Origin: Clostridia bacterium
Lineage (GTDB): Bacteria > Bacillota > Clostridia > Peptostreptococcales > Anaerovoracaceae
DNA length: 39,884 nt
Direction: 5' to 3'
Assembly (NCBI GenBank): GCA_024402995.1
Contig: JAKSSR010000004.1
Location: 1 to 39,884 of the forward strand
Below, piece after piece: positions 1 through 7,360 of this stretch. A program made the position numbers and the translations under genes. Numbering within the stretch: position 1 is the first letter of the stretch; each line of letters starts with the position of its first letter. The notes under the pieces were generated by a model. The model did no database searches. It worked only from the letters and a program-made list of their open reading frames with translations, and had not been told where the DNA came from.

Positions 1-2
1 TC

Positions 3-1085
3 AGATATCCCAGACTTGAAATTGATCTTGCGAAGCTTGAGAACAATGTCAGGAACATTTATAAACGCTGCCATGATTACGGAATCAATCTTTGCTGCGT
101 AACCAAAGGCTTTACCGCTAACCCCGAAATGGTCAAAGCCGTGGTCAGAGGCGGATACGACCAGCTGGGTACTTCCCGCCTGTCTCACGTACGCTCCATG
201 ATGGCCCTTGGTTATACAGGTCCTTATATGCTTCTCCGTATTCCCCAGATGTGCGAACTTGACGAGCTTGCTGAGATTTGTCAGTATTCTCTTCAGAGTG
301 AACCGGAAGTCATTGAAGCTCTGAATAAGATCTGCCTTGAAAAGGGCAAAAAACACAAGGTCGTTCTGATGTTTGATCTGGGTGATCTGCGCGAGGGTTT
401 CTGGGATTGGGCAGAGGGTATTTCGGAAGCAATTCATGTAGAGAACGATCTTGAAGGTCTTGAACTTGCAGGTATCGGCACTAACCTGGGCTGCTATGGA
501 AGTGTTATGCCTACTGTAGAGAAAATGAACGACCTTGTATCCATCGCCGAAGAAATAGAGGCCGCCATAGGCCGCAAACTGGAGATCGTTTCCGGCGGTG
601 CAACAAGCTCCTACGGCCTGGTGTATTCCGGCAATATGCCCAAGGGAATAACTCACTTGAGAATAGGCGAGGAACTGTCTACTCCTTTGGACGTCCCCGT
701 AAGTGAAGAAGAAACCGTTGTCCCTGCCGACCTTGGCCAGCCTATTCTTCTGCAGGCTCAGGTCGTTGAGGTCAAGCTCAAGGCAAGCAAGCCCAGAGGG
801 GTAATGTTCCGCGATGCTTTCCGCAACACTCCGGTCTATCCGGATTACGGCGACAGAAAGCGGGCCATTGTCGCTCTCGGACGTCACGATATTGCAGATT
901 TTTCCTATATTGAGATCCTTGAACCCGGATGCAAGGTCCTGGGCGGTTCTTCCGATCACACTATCATAGATATTGAGGATGCCGAAAGAGATATCCACGT
1001 AGGAGATATCATTGATTTCCATGTAACATATGCGGGCCAGATGTTTGTCACCTGTACTCCTGACATAAATATTGTTTACAAATAA
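3..1085 (+). CDS. orr: Ornithine/alanine racemase family PLP enzyme, 5' partial
   Basis: The reading frame is open from base 3, so the start codon lies before the window; the visible part is about 360 residues ending at TAA 1083-1085. It has the N-terminal PLP barrel of the alanine racemase fold: the visible start reads RYPRLEIDLAKLENNVR and is followed by CCVTKGF, where the lysine is the expected Schiff-base residue. Later segments GTNLGCYG, SGGATSSYG and HLRIGEE match the subgroup named ornithine racemase, which interconverts L- and D-ornithine in clostridial ornithine fermentation. The fold and family are clear. The substrate is inferred from the subgroup, and another amino acid is possible. 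The next start codon lies 10 bases after the stop, so the two genes are probably co-transcribed. Confidence 0.75.
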   Translation, partial: RYPRLEIDLAKLENNVRNIYKRCHDYGINLCCVTKGFTANPEMVKAVVRGGYDQLGTSRLSHVRSMMALGYTGPYMLLRIPQMCELDELAEICQYSLQSEPEVIEALNKICLEKGKKHKVVLMFDLGDLREGFWDWAEGISEAIHVENDLEGLELAGIGTNLGCYGSVMPTVEKMNDLVSIAEEIEAAIGRKLEIVSGGATSSYGLVYSGNMPKGITHLRIGEELSTPLDVPVSEEETVVPADLGQPILLQAQVVEVKLKASKPRGVMFRDAFRNTPVYPDYGDRKRAIVALGRHDIADFSYIEILEPGCKVLGGSSDHTIIDIEDAERDIHVGDIIDFHVTYAGQMFVTCTPDINIVYK

Positions 1086-1095
1086 GGACATTTTA

Positions 1096-2304
1096 ATGCT
1101 GAAAAAAGTCATAAGCGCTGCCTTGGTCCTGTGCCTCCTTATGGTCTGCCTCTGCGGCTGCGAAACCTATGACAACTTCATAAACGCTTTCTTCCCCGAG
1201 AAGAATCCCGTAGTGGAGATTCCTGTGGAGGATACGGTAAAAATCGGCGTATTTGAGCCTCTTTCCGGTGATGACGCCGAGGGTGCCGCCGAGGAGATAC
1301 GCGGAATTGAGCTTGCTCATGAGCTTTATCCCACGGTGCTGGGGAAAGAAGTTGAACTCATTTATGCCGACAACGAGTCCAGCGACTCTGTGGCCGTCGA
1401 CGCCGCTAAAGAACTGGTAGGGCAGGGTGTTTCCGTTGTTCTGGGAAGCTATCGCAATGTTCTTTCCCTTGCCGGAGCAGATGTCTTCTGTGAGGCCAGA
1501 ACTCCCGCCATTGCCATTACCTGTACCAATCCTCTCATTACTCAGTCTAACAACTACTACTGCAGAGCCTGCTTTATCGACGCCGACCAGGGCCAGACAG
1601 CTGCTATTTACGGCATCACCAAGCTGAGCAAGAACTGGTTTACGGTGTTTTATAAAGAGGGTGATGACTATGCCGCCAGCCTTGCGGATCAGTTCTGTGA
1701 AGAAGTTGCAGGAAGACTTGGAAATTCATATTCCGTAGCGACTGTGACCTTCCCGGAAAATACTGAGGATTTCAGTCTTTATCTGCAGAAGCTCAGTGTT
1801 ATTCGCACCGGTCCCATATTCTTCCCCTCTGATTCCGAACTTGGCCAGGAGGTCATTTATCAGGCTGCTCAGCTGGGGTATGACTTTGACTGGATAGGAA
1901 CAAGCAAGTGGCTGGATATTGCAGATCATTCAGCTTCTCTTCAGCGCGATACTGCTTTCCTTGAAGGCGTCGCCTTTGTGGCAGATTATTCCGCTGATGC
2001 GACCCTGGGAGAAATGACTGAGATCTTCCGTCAGGCCTATGCCGAAAAATACGGCAGCGATGCCGTTCCCGGAAAGAATGTGGCTCTGGGATTTGATGCC
2101 TATCTTCTTGCTCTTGAGGGCATAGAAGAAGCCGGTTCCGCCACAGCCGGCACACTTATTTCCAACAAGCGGGGGGGGGGCAAGGGCTTTGCGGCCGCAA
2201 CAGGAACCATAACCATGGGCCCCAAGGGCGACCCGACCAAGGATGTTGTAATAGATATAGTTAAGGATGGCGCTGTCTGCGCCGGATATACAGTTACCCG
2301 ATAA
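1096..2304 (+). CDS. ABC transporter solute-binding lipoprotein (branched-chain amino acid type)
   Basis: The product is 402 aa. The start at 1096 is preferred over an in-frame ATG at 1072, because 1072 lies inside the racemase gene and 1096 gives a proper lipoprotein signal: MLKK, a hydrophobic run, then LCGC with the acylated cysteine at residue 22. The mature part follows the type I periplasmic-binding fold of the LivJ/LivK family (KIGVFEPLSGDDAEGAAEEI near residues 50-70; ATGTITMGPKGDPTKDVVI near the C-terminus). It should capture an amino acid or similar ligand outside the membrane. No permease or ATPase gene is adjacent in the window, so its transporter is elsewhere or upstream. A run of ten G at 2171-2180 encodes Arg-Gly-Gly-Gly at residues 359-362. 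Confidence 0.82.
   Translation: MLKKVISAALVLCLLMVCLCGCETYDNFINAFFPEKNPVVEIPVEDTVKIGVFEPLSGDDAEGAAEEIRGIELAHELYPTVLGKEVELIYADNESSDSVAVDAAKELVGQGVSVVLGSYRNVLSLAGADVFCEARTPAIAITCTNPLITQSNNYYCRACFIDADQGQTAAIYGITKLSKNWFTVFYKEGDDYAASLADQFCEEVAGRLGNSYSVATVTFPENTEDFSLYLQKLSVIRTGPIFFPSDSELGQEVIYQAAQLGYDFDWIGTSKWLDIADHSASLQRDTAFLEGVAFVADYSADATLGEMTEIFRQAYAEKYGSDAVPGKNVALGFDAYLLALEGIEEAGSATAGTLISNKRGGGKGFAAATGTITMGPKGDPTKDVVIDIVKDGAVCAGYTVTR
2171..2180 (+). repeat. G10 homopolymer inside the solute-binding protein gene
   Basis: Ten consecutive G bases lie about 45 codons before the stop of the solute-binding lipoprotein. The frame is open with exactly ten G. Loss or gain of one would frameshift the last tenth of the protein. 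Confidence 0.95.
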
Positions 2305-2322
2305 GGGAGAATGGAGATTAAA

Positions 2323-2559
2323 ATGAAAGAACAGATCAAGGCACTGCTGGACGAAATCAGACCCGCACTTCAGAGAGACGGCGGAGACGTTGAATTTGTC
2401 GACTACACCGACGAACACATCGTTCTCGTAGAACTCCAGGGACACTGCGCAGGCTGCCCCCACGCACAGATGACCGTTAAGATGGGTATCGAAGAATTCC
2501 TCAAGGAACAGATTCCCGAAATCGAAGCTGTCGAAGCAGTCAACAAGTTTGAGTTTTAA
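2323..2559 (+). CDS. NifU C-terminal domain Fe-S scaffold protein
   Basis: The product is 78 aa and consists of a single NifU C-terminal (Nfu) domain. It begins MKEQIKALLDEIRPALQ, continues DGGDVEFVDY, and has C42-x2-C45 in HCAGCPHAQM, the pair of cysteines that holds an Fe-S cluster at a dimer interface and hands it to target proteins. The start at 2323 is chosen because GGAG (2313-2316) lies six bases before it; the ATG at 2311 has purines only two bases upstream, and family members begin at the later methionine. It follows the lipoprotein stop by 18 bases. Fe-S enzymes encoded a few genes downstream are possible clients, but that is inference. Confidence 0.9.
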   Translation: MKEQIKALLDEIRPALQRDGGDVEFVDYTDEHIVLVELQGHCAGCPHAQMTVKMGIEEFLKEQIPEIEAVEAVNKFEF

Positions 2560-2563
2560 TTAA

Positions 2564-3991
2564 ATGTCATCGAAACACAGCAAGAAAAAAGTTAAGATCA
2601 ATTTCGGCCGTCTGGCCCTGTCTTTGGTCCTTGTTTTTGCCGTAGTTTTTGCCGTCATTACTCTGGTCAAGGATACATTCCCCGCTCTTGCGAAGAGCGC
2701 CGGTGAGCTTATGGCCAAGGACGGACGCAGCGGTGAAAATAAGAAGACTGAAATGCCTGCAGATCCAACTGCCGGTATGGACGAGCCTCTGCCTCTTGAC
2801 GACCCTGCCGGATCGGAGGAACCGGGGGAGCCTGTTCAGACAGAAGAGCCCGAAAGCCCTGCTGAGCCTCAGATAACCAAGCTTCGCATTCGCTGCGCCG
2901 GCGACGTTATGGCTCACGATTCCCAGCTTAAGAGCGCAAAGACCTCTGACGGTTACAGCTTCTGCAGCTGGTTCGAATACGTAAAGCCCCTCCTTGAGGA
3001 TGCGGACGTTACCATGGTCAACGTGGAAACTACCTTCCCCGGAAGCGATTACCACGGTTATCCTACCTTCAGGTCTCCTGACCAGCTTTGTGATGCCATT
3101 GCCGATTTCCACCCGGAGATCGCAATTTTCGCAAACAACCATATGCTGGACAGCAATCAGTCCGGATTTGAACGTTCTGTCAATCTCATGAGGGATAAGG
3201 GCATGAACGTTGCCGGGGGCTATCTTCCCGGCGAAGAAAAGACCTGGACCATTATTGAGACTACTGACGGGATCAAGCTGGGCGTAGTTGCTTACGTCTA
3301 CGAGAATTTTGAGCAGAACGGCAGACGCTGCCTTAACGGCTGCTATATTCCCAGTGCCCTTGAATCTACCATCAATTCCTTCCGTTACTATAACGACGGA
3401 GATATGGCAGAGATCAAGGCTACTGTTGAAGCCTGCCGTGCGGACGGTGCCGATATTGTCATGGCCTTTATGCATTGGGGTGAGGAGTATTACATCGATC
3501 CCATGAAGTCCCAGATGGATCTGGCTCAGACTGTGGTGGATACCGGCGTTGATTTTGTCGTCGGTTCTCACCCACACGTTCCCGAAAAGATCGTCTGGCT
3601 CACCAATAAGGAAGGAAAGGAAATTCCCGTTTACTATTCTCTGGGCAACTTCATTTCCAACCAGAGGACCGAAACCATGGGCGATACCAAGAACAAGGTC
3701 CACACCGAAGAAGGTCTTATCGCAAACATTGAACTCAGCTACAATCACGCAACGGGAGAGGTCACCTTTGACGATATCTCCGCAATTCCCTGCTGGGTCG
3801 AAAAATACACAAAGAGCGGCGCTTCAAATCCCGGCTACTGGATCATTCCCCTCATCGACGGCTACAAGGATAACCCTGAACTTAAGGCTTCCGGGCATAT
3901 GTCCCGCGCAGATCAGGCTCTTTCCAACATCAAGACCATCGTAGGCGAAGATTACATCTGGGACGGTACCGACTCCGGAAAAAAGGAGTAG
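2564..3991 (+). CDS. CapA-family membrane-anchored metallophosphatase-fold protein
   Basis: The product is 475 aa: a basic N-terminus, one hydrophobic anchor at about residues 14-36, a Pro/Glu-rich spacer at about 60-105, then a CapA (PgsA) domain. Visible family motifs are CAGDVMAH (Asp114), MVNVETTF, FANNHMLD, GSHPHVPEK and YSLGNF, which supply the Asp, Asn and His residues of a calcineurin-like metal site. CapA proteins take part in poly-gamma-glutamate capsule assembly in Bacillus, but most homologs without capB/capC have no proven role, and no capB/capC is present here. The domain should face outside the membrane. No good Shine-Dalgarno sequence precedes the ATG four bases after the nfu-type stop, so translational coupling is likely. 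Confidence 0.85.
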   Translation: MSSKHSKKKVKINFGRLALSLVLVFAVVFAVITLVKDTFPALAKSAGELMAKDGRSGENKKTEMPADPTAGMDEPLPLDDPAGSEEPGEPVQTEEPESPAEPQITKLRIRCAGDVMAHDSQLKSAKTSDGYSFCSWFEYVKPLLEDADVTMVNVETTFPGSDYHGYPTFRSPDQLCDAIADFHPEIAIFANNHMLDSNQSGFERSVNLMRDKGMNVAGGYLPGEEKTWTIIETTDGIKLGVVAYVYENFEQNGRRCLNGCYIPSALESTINSFRYYNDGDMAEIKATVEACRADGADIVMAFMHWGEEYYIDPMKSQMDLAQTVVDTGVDFVVGSHPHVPEKIVWLTNKEGKEIPVYYSLGNFISNQRTETMGDTKNKVHTEEGLIANIELSYNHATGEVTFDDISAIPCWVEKYTKSGASNPGYWIIPLIDGYKDNPELKASGHMSRADQALSNIKTIVGEDYIWDGTDSGKKE

Positions 3992-3993
3992 CA

Positions 3994-4506
3994 ATGGAAA
4001 GACTGCTCGCTTTTGACATAGCAAAGAAGATCTCAAAGCCTGCCGCCAATGCGGCAGGCCTTGTGCTGCGCAGCGCTTCCGGAGACAGCACCAGAATAGT
4101 ACTTCTCATATCCACCGGCGGCAAGGACGGCAATGACCGCGTCAGGGCAGCCGTCGCCGATTTCCGCCTGCGCAGCAATAAAAGTATTGAGCACGCCATC
4201 CGCGGAAAGAGCGTTGAAGTCGTCTTTGAAGGAGAAGGGGCTGTGACGTCTGCAATGGACTTCGCTTCCGGACTTACCTTCGTCAGCGAAGAGGTCAACG
4301 AGATCGTTGAATTTTTCGGACGCTACAACGGCTCTGCATACGGCGGAGAAGCTTTTGAACCTGTGGGACTTGATGCCGATGAAGGCGCTTTCAGGATCAA
4401 GCTCAGTCTTCTCACCTCTGACGAAGTCTCCGATGAGGATATTTATGCCGCTATTATGCCGGCTCTCAATGAGTACAATATGGGTATAGTAAAAGGTAAC
4501 AGCTAA
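3994..4506 (+). CDS. Unrecognised 170-aa protein
   Basis: I do not recognise a family. The gene is well supported: AAGGAG lies seven bases before the ATG, the stop of the CapA gene is two bases upstream, and the stop overlaps the start of the next gene by one base (TAATG at 4504-4508). The protein has no signal peptide or membrane segment. It looks like a small mixed alpha/beta protein with Gly-rich turns (STGGKDGNDR, RYNGSAYGGE) and an acidic C-terminal third (TSDEVSDEDIY). It has no cysteine and no obvious catalytic motif. Its position between a cell-envelope gene and a flavoprotein operon gives no clear clue to function. Confidence 0.8.
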   Translation: MERLLAFDIAKKISKPAANAAGLVLRSASGDSTRIVLLISTGGKDGNDRVRAAVADFRLRSNKSIEHAIRGKSVEVVFEGEGAVTSAMDFASGLTFVSEEVNEIVEFFGRYNGSAYGGEAFEPVGLDADEGAFRIKLSLLTSDEVSDEDIYAAIMPALNEYNMGIVKGNS

Positions 4507-5939
4507 TGTTTGATGCAGTAATTATTGGTGCAGGCGTCTGCGGAGCGCTTATTGCCCGCACCTTAACTGAATACGGTCAGAAGGTCTGCATACTTGAAAA
4601 GGCCGGAGATGTTGCCATGGGAACCACTAAGGCCAACAGCGCCATCGTCCACGCGGGCTTTGACGCAAAACCGGGAACTCTCAAGGCAAAGCTCAACGTA
4701 AAAGGCTCTGAGATGATGGAAGGCTTCTGCCGCAGTCTTGGGGTAAAATACAGCCCCATAGGCGCTCTTGTAGTTGGCTTCAATGACGGAGACCGACGCA
4801 CTCTGGAAACACTTCTTGCCAGAGGCGTTGAAAACGGCGTAAAGGAACTCAGGATTCTTGAAGGCGAGGAGCTTAAGGAAATTGAGCCTAATCTGGGTGA
4901 GCAGGTCTGCTGCGCTCTTTATGCGCCCTCCAGCGCCATCGTATGTCCTTATGAACTTTGCATTGCCGCTGCGGGAAACGCCATGGACAACGGAGCTGAG
5001 CTTCGCCTTAACTTCATGGTAAAGACCATTGAAAAGGACGGCGAGGGCTTTGTCGTCTCCGACGGAAATGAAAGTGTGCGCGGACATGTCGTTATCAACT
5101 GCGCAGGCGTTCATTCTGCCGAGATCGCCGGTCTTGTAGGTGATAATAGCTTTACAATCACTCCGAGGAAGGGTGAATACATGCTTCTGGACAAGGAATG
5201 CGGAAGCCTTGTTTCTCATACTGTTTTCCGCTGCCCCTCTGCCATGGGCAAGGGCATACTGGTAAGCCCCACTGTCGACGGGAATCTTCTTTTAGGCCCT
5301 ACGGCCGTCAATATTGAAGATATGGAAGATTTCTCTGTTTCTGCGGAAGGCATTGCCGCTGTCAGAGAAAGCGCCGCTCAGCAGGTAAAAGGTATTGCTT
5401 TCAATAAGGTCATTGCCTCCTTTGCGGGACTTCGTTCCGTGGGAAGCACAGGTGACTTTATATTAAACGAGCCTGTTAAGGGCTTTATTAACGTTGCAGC
5501 CATAGAAAGTCCCGGACTTTCTTCCGCTCCCGCCATTGCAGAGTATGTTAGGGAAATGCTGGCTGCAGACGGCGTAAAACTGGAAAAAAGAGCTGATTTC
5601 GTTTCTGAACGCAGATCTGTTCATTACTATAAAACTCTCAGTACAGAGGAAAAGAATGCCCTCATTGCAGAACATCCTGAATACGGTCATATCATCTGCC
5701 GCTGTGAAACAGTCAGCGAAGGTGAAATACTTGAGGCACTGCGCCGCAATCCCCGTCCCACCGATGTTGACGGCGTCAAGCGCAGGACCAGAGCTACCAT
5801 GGGACGCTGTCAGGGCGGTTTCTGTACTCCCTATATCGTAGAACTCCTCGCAAAAGAACTTGGCAGCGACTGCACGGAAGTAACAAAGTTCGGCGGAGAT
5901 TCTCATATCATAATCGAAAAAACGAAGGTGACAGAATGA
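4506..5939 (+). CDS. GlpA-like FAD-dependent oxidoreductase with BFD [2Fe-2S] domain
   Basis: The product is 477 aa. An FAD-binding Rossmann motif opens the protein (VIIGAGVCGALIAR), followed by the DAO-type core with TKANSAIVHAGFDAKPG, typical of the glycerol-3-phosphate dehydrogenase / L-2-hydroxyglutarate oxidase group. The C-terminus carries a BFD-like domain with cysteines 398, 400, 435 and 440 (C-x-C-x34-C-x4-C) for a [2Fe-2S] cluster. The start overlaps the upstream stop by one base and the end overlaps the next gene by four, so the set is translationally coupled. Together with the following GlpB-like and DUF1667 genes this forms a known three-gene arrangement thought to oxidise glycerol-3-phosphate anaerobically. 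No glpK or glpF is in view, so the substrate remains inferred. Confidence 0.82.
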   Translation: MFDAVIIGAGVCGALIARTLTEYGQKVCILEKAGDVAMGTTKANSAIVHAGFDAKPGTLKAKLNVKGSEMMEGFCRSLGVKYSPIGALVVGFNDGDRRTLETLLARGVENGVKELRILEGEELKEIEPNLGEQVCCALYAPSSAIVCPYELCIAAAGNAMDNGAELRLNFMVKTIEKDGEGFVVSDGNESVRGHVVINCAGVHSAEIAGLVGDNSFTITPRKGEYMLLDKECGSLVSHTVFRCPSAMGKGILVSPTVDGNLLLGPTAVNIEDMEDFSVSAEGIAAVRESAAQQVKGIAFNKVIASFAGLRSVGSTGDFILNEPVKGFINVAAIESPGLSSAPAIAEYVREMLAADGVKLEKRADFVSERRSVHYYKTLSTEEKNALIAEHPEYGHIICRCETVSEGEILEALRRNPRPTDVDGVKRRTRATMGRCQGGFCTPYIVELLAKELGSDCTEVTKFGGDSHIIIEKTKVTE

Positions 5940-6916
5940 GTGAAGCAAGAAACGTTGGAATACTCATAATCGGCGGCGGCCCTGCGGGCCTTTCTGCCGC
6001 TGTCTCCGCCTACGAAGCCGGCGCAAGGGATATACTCATTCTCGAAAGGGAAGAAACTCTGGGCGGCATTCTCAAGCAGTGCATTCACAGTGGTTTCGGT
6101 CTTCACCGCTTCGGCGAAGAACTGACCGGCCCTGAATATGCCCACAGATACATACAGAAGGTCCTTGAGTACAAGATACCTTATCTTCTCAATACTATGG
6201 TTACGGGACTTGCTGCGGACAAGACTGTTACCGCCGTCAATTCTGAAGACGGGATCTTTGAGATCAAGGCAAAGGCCGTTATTCTTGCCATGGGCTGCAG
6301 AGAGCGGAGCAGGGGAGCCCTTAATATCCCCGGTACCCGTCCTGCCGGTATTTATACTGCCGGTACAGCACAGAAGTACGTTAATCTCATGGGATATATG
6401 CCCGGCAAAGAAGTTGTCATACTCGGCTCCGGAGATATAGGCCTTATTATGGCCCGACGCATGACTTTAGAAGGCGCTAAGGTAAAGCTTTGCTGCGATA
6501 TACTTCCCGTTCCCGGCGGGCTGCCCAGAAATATTGAGCAGTGCCTCAATGACTTCGGAATTCCGCTGCGGCTGTCCTGCACCGTAAGTGAGATCCACGG
6601 CAGGGACCGTATAACGGGGGTTACTCTCGTCAGCGTAGATGAAAACCGTAAGCCCATTCCCGGAAGCGAAGAGTACGTCAGCTGCGACACTTTGCTTCTT
6701 TCCTGCGGTCTCATTCCCGAAAACGAACTGAGCAGAGGAGCGGGAATCGAAATCGATCCAAAGACCTCCGGTCCCGTTACCGATGAAAACCTTCAGACCT
6801 CCATAGAAGGCGTATTTGCCTGCGGCAACGTCCATCATGTTCACGGTCTTGTGGATGACGTCTCCATTCAGGCTGATATTGCCGGAAAGGCTGCTGCGCA
6901 GTACGTGGGTGCGTAA
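5936..6916 (+). CDS. GlpB-like NAD(P)/FAD-dependent oxidoreductase
   Basis: The product is 326 aa of the pyridine nucleotide-disulphide oxidoreductase fold. The FAD motif IIGGGPAGLSAA is at residues 10-21, the segment KQCIHSGFGLHRFGEE follows, and a second dinucleotide fold VVILGSGDIGLI sits near residue 160. The C-terminal GVFACGNVHHVHGLVDD is the usual FAD-closing strand. It starts in the ATGA overlap at 5936-5939 with the GlpA-like gene. It likely passes electrons between the FAD of its partner and NAD or an iron-sulfur carrier. The family is certain; the electron acceptor is not visible in the sequence. Confidence 0.82.
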   Translation: MSEARNVGILIIGGGPAGLSAAVSAYEAGARDILILEREETLGGILKQCIHSGFGLHRFGEELTGPEYAHRYIQKVLEYKIPYLLNTMVTGLAADKTVTAVNSEDGIFEIKAKAVILAMGCRERSRGALNIPGTRPAGIYTAGTAQKYVNLMGYMPGKEVVILGSGDIGLIMARRMTLEGAKVKLCCDILPVPGGLPRNIEQCLNDFGIPLRLSCTVSEIHGRDRITGVTLVSVDENRKPIPGSEEYVSCDTLLLSCGLIPENELSRGAGIEIDPKTSGPVTDENLQTSIEGVFACGNVHHVHGLVDDVSIQADIAGKAAAQYVGA

Positions 6917-6917
6917 T

Positions 6918-7268
6918 ATGAAAGAAAGAAAGATCACTTGCATAATGTGTCCCAAAGGATGCAATATAAGCGTCACTTTCGCCGAAGACGGTTCCGCTGC
7001 TGACATCAGCGGCAACAGCTGCCCTCGCGGTCATGAATATGCCTGGAATGAGGTCCATCATCCGGTAAGGACTCTCACAAGTACCGTAAGGACTGCTTCG
7101 GGACGTATGGTCGCTGTTAAGAGCAGTGTCCCTGTTCCAAAGGAATTACTTTTTGACGTTATGGCTTGTATCAATACCGTCAGGCCGGAAGAGCCGGTCA
7201 AGTTCGGCGACATTGTCATAAATAATGTTTGCGGAACAGATGCGGACATTGTAGTAACATCTGAATAA
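6918..7268 (+). CDS. DUF1667 cysteine-rich small redox protein
   Basis: The product is 116 aa. The start at 6918 lies one base after the previous stop; earlier in-frame starts fall inside that gene. The N-terminus has C8-x2-C11-x3-C15 in CIMCPKGC and C35 in GNSCPRGHEY, resembling the Fe-S or zinc lobe at the head of molybdopterin oxidoreductases. It matches DUF1667, which regularly accompanies GlpA-like and GlpB-like flavoproteins and probably serves as an electron-transfer subunit. The C-terminal part (RPEEPVKFGDIVINNVCGTD) is also typical. The last gene of this unit is followed by a terminator at 7281. Confidence 0.8.
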   Translation: MKERKITCIMCPKGCNISVTFAEDGSAADISGNSCPRGHEYAWNEVHHPVRTLTSTVRTASGRMVAVKSSVPVPKELLFDVMACINTVRPEEPVKFGDIVINNVCGTDADIVVTSE

Positions 7269-7280
7269 GACGTAAAATAG

Positions 7281-7307
7281 GGGAGCTCTTTGGAGCTTCC
7301 TTTTTTT
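7281..7307 (+). terminator. Intrinsic terminator after the redox operon
   Basis: GGGAGCTC (7281-7288) pairs with GAGCTTCC (7293-7300), eight pairs with one G-T, around a TTTG loop, followed by seven T (7301-7307). It closes the transcript that ends with the DUF1667 gene. Confidence 0.85.
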
Positions 7308-7310
7308 GAC

Positions 7311-7338
7311 TTGTTTTTTATACCAATTGGGGTAAAAT
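7311..7338 (+). promoter_or_regulatory. Candidate sigma-70-type promoter for the C39-like lipoprotein
   Basis: TTGTTT (7311-7316) and TAAAAT (7333-7338) are separated by 16 bases, directly after the upstream terminator and 22 bases before the start codon. A TTGACT at 7306-7311 is closer to the -35 consensus but is spaced 21 bases from this -10. Confidence 0.45.
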
Positions 7339-7360
7339 GAAATTGTTATGGAGGTCTTTT

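Noticed and set aside
2161..2304. Frameshift at the G10 run
   Set aside because: The frame through ten G continues into a C-terminal segment that fits the binding-protein family (ATGTITMGPKGDPTKD), so the gene is intact as given.
2567..3748. Minus-strand open frame (393 codons) opposite the CapA gene
   Set aside because: The CapA motifs on the plus strand are decisive and the antisense frame has no supporting signal.
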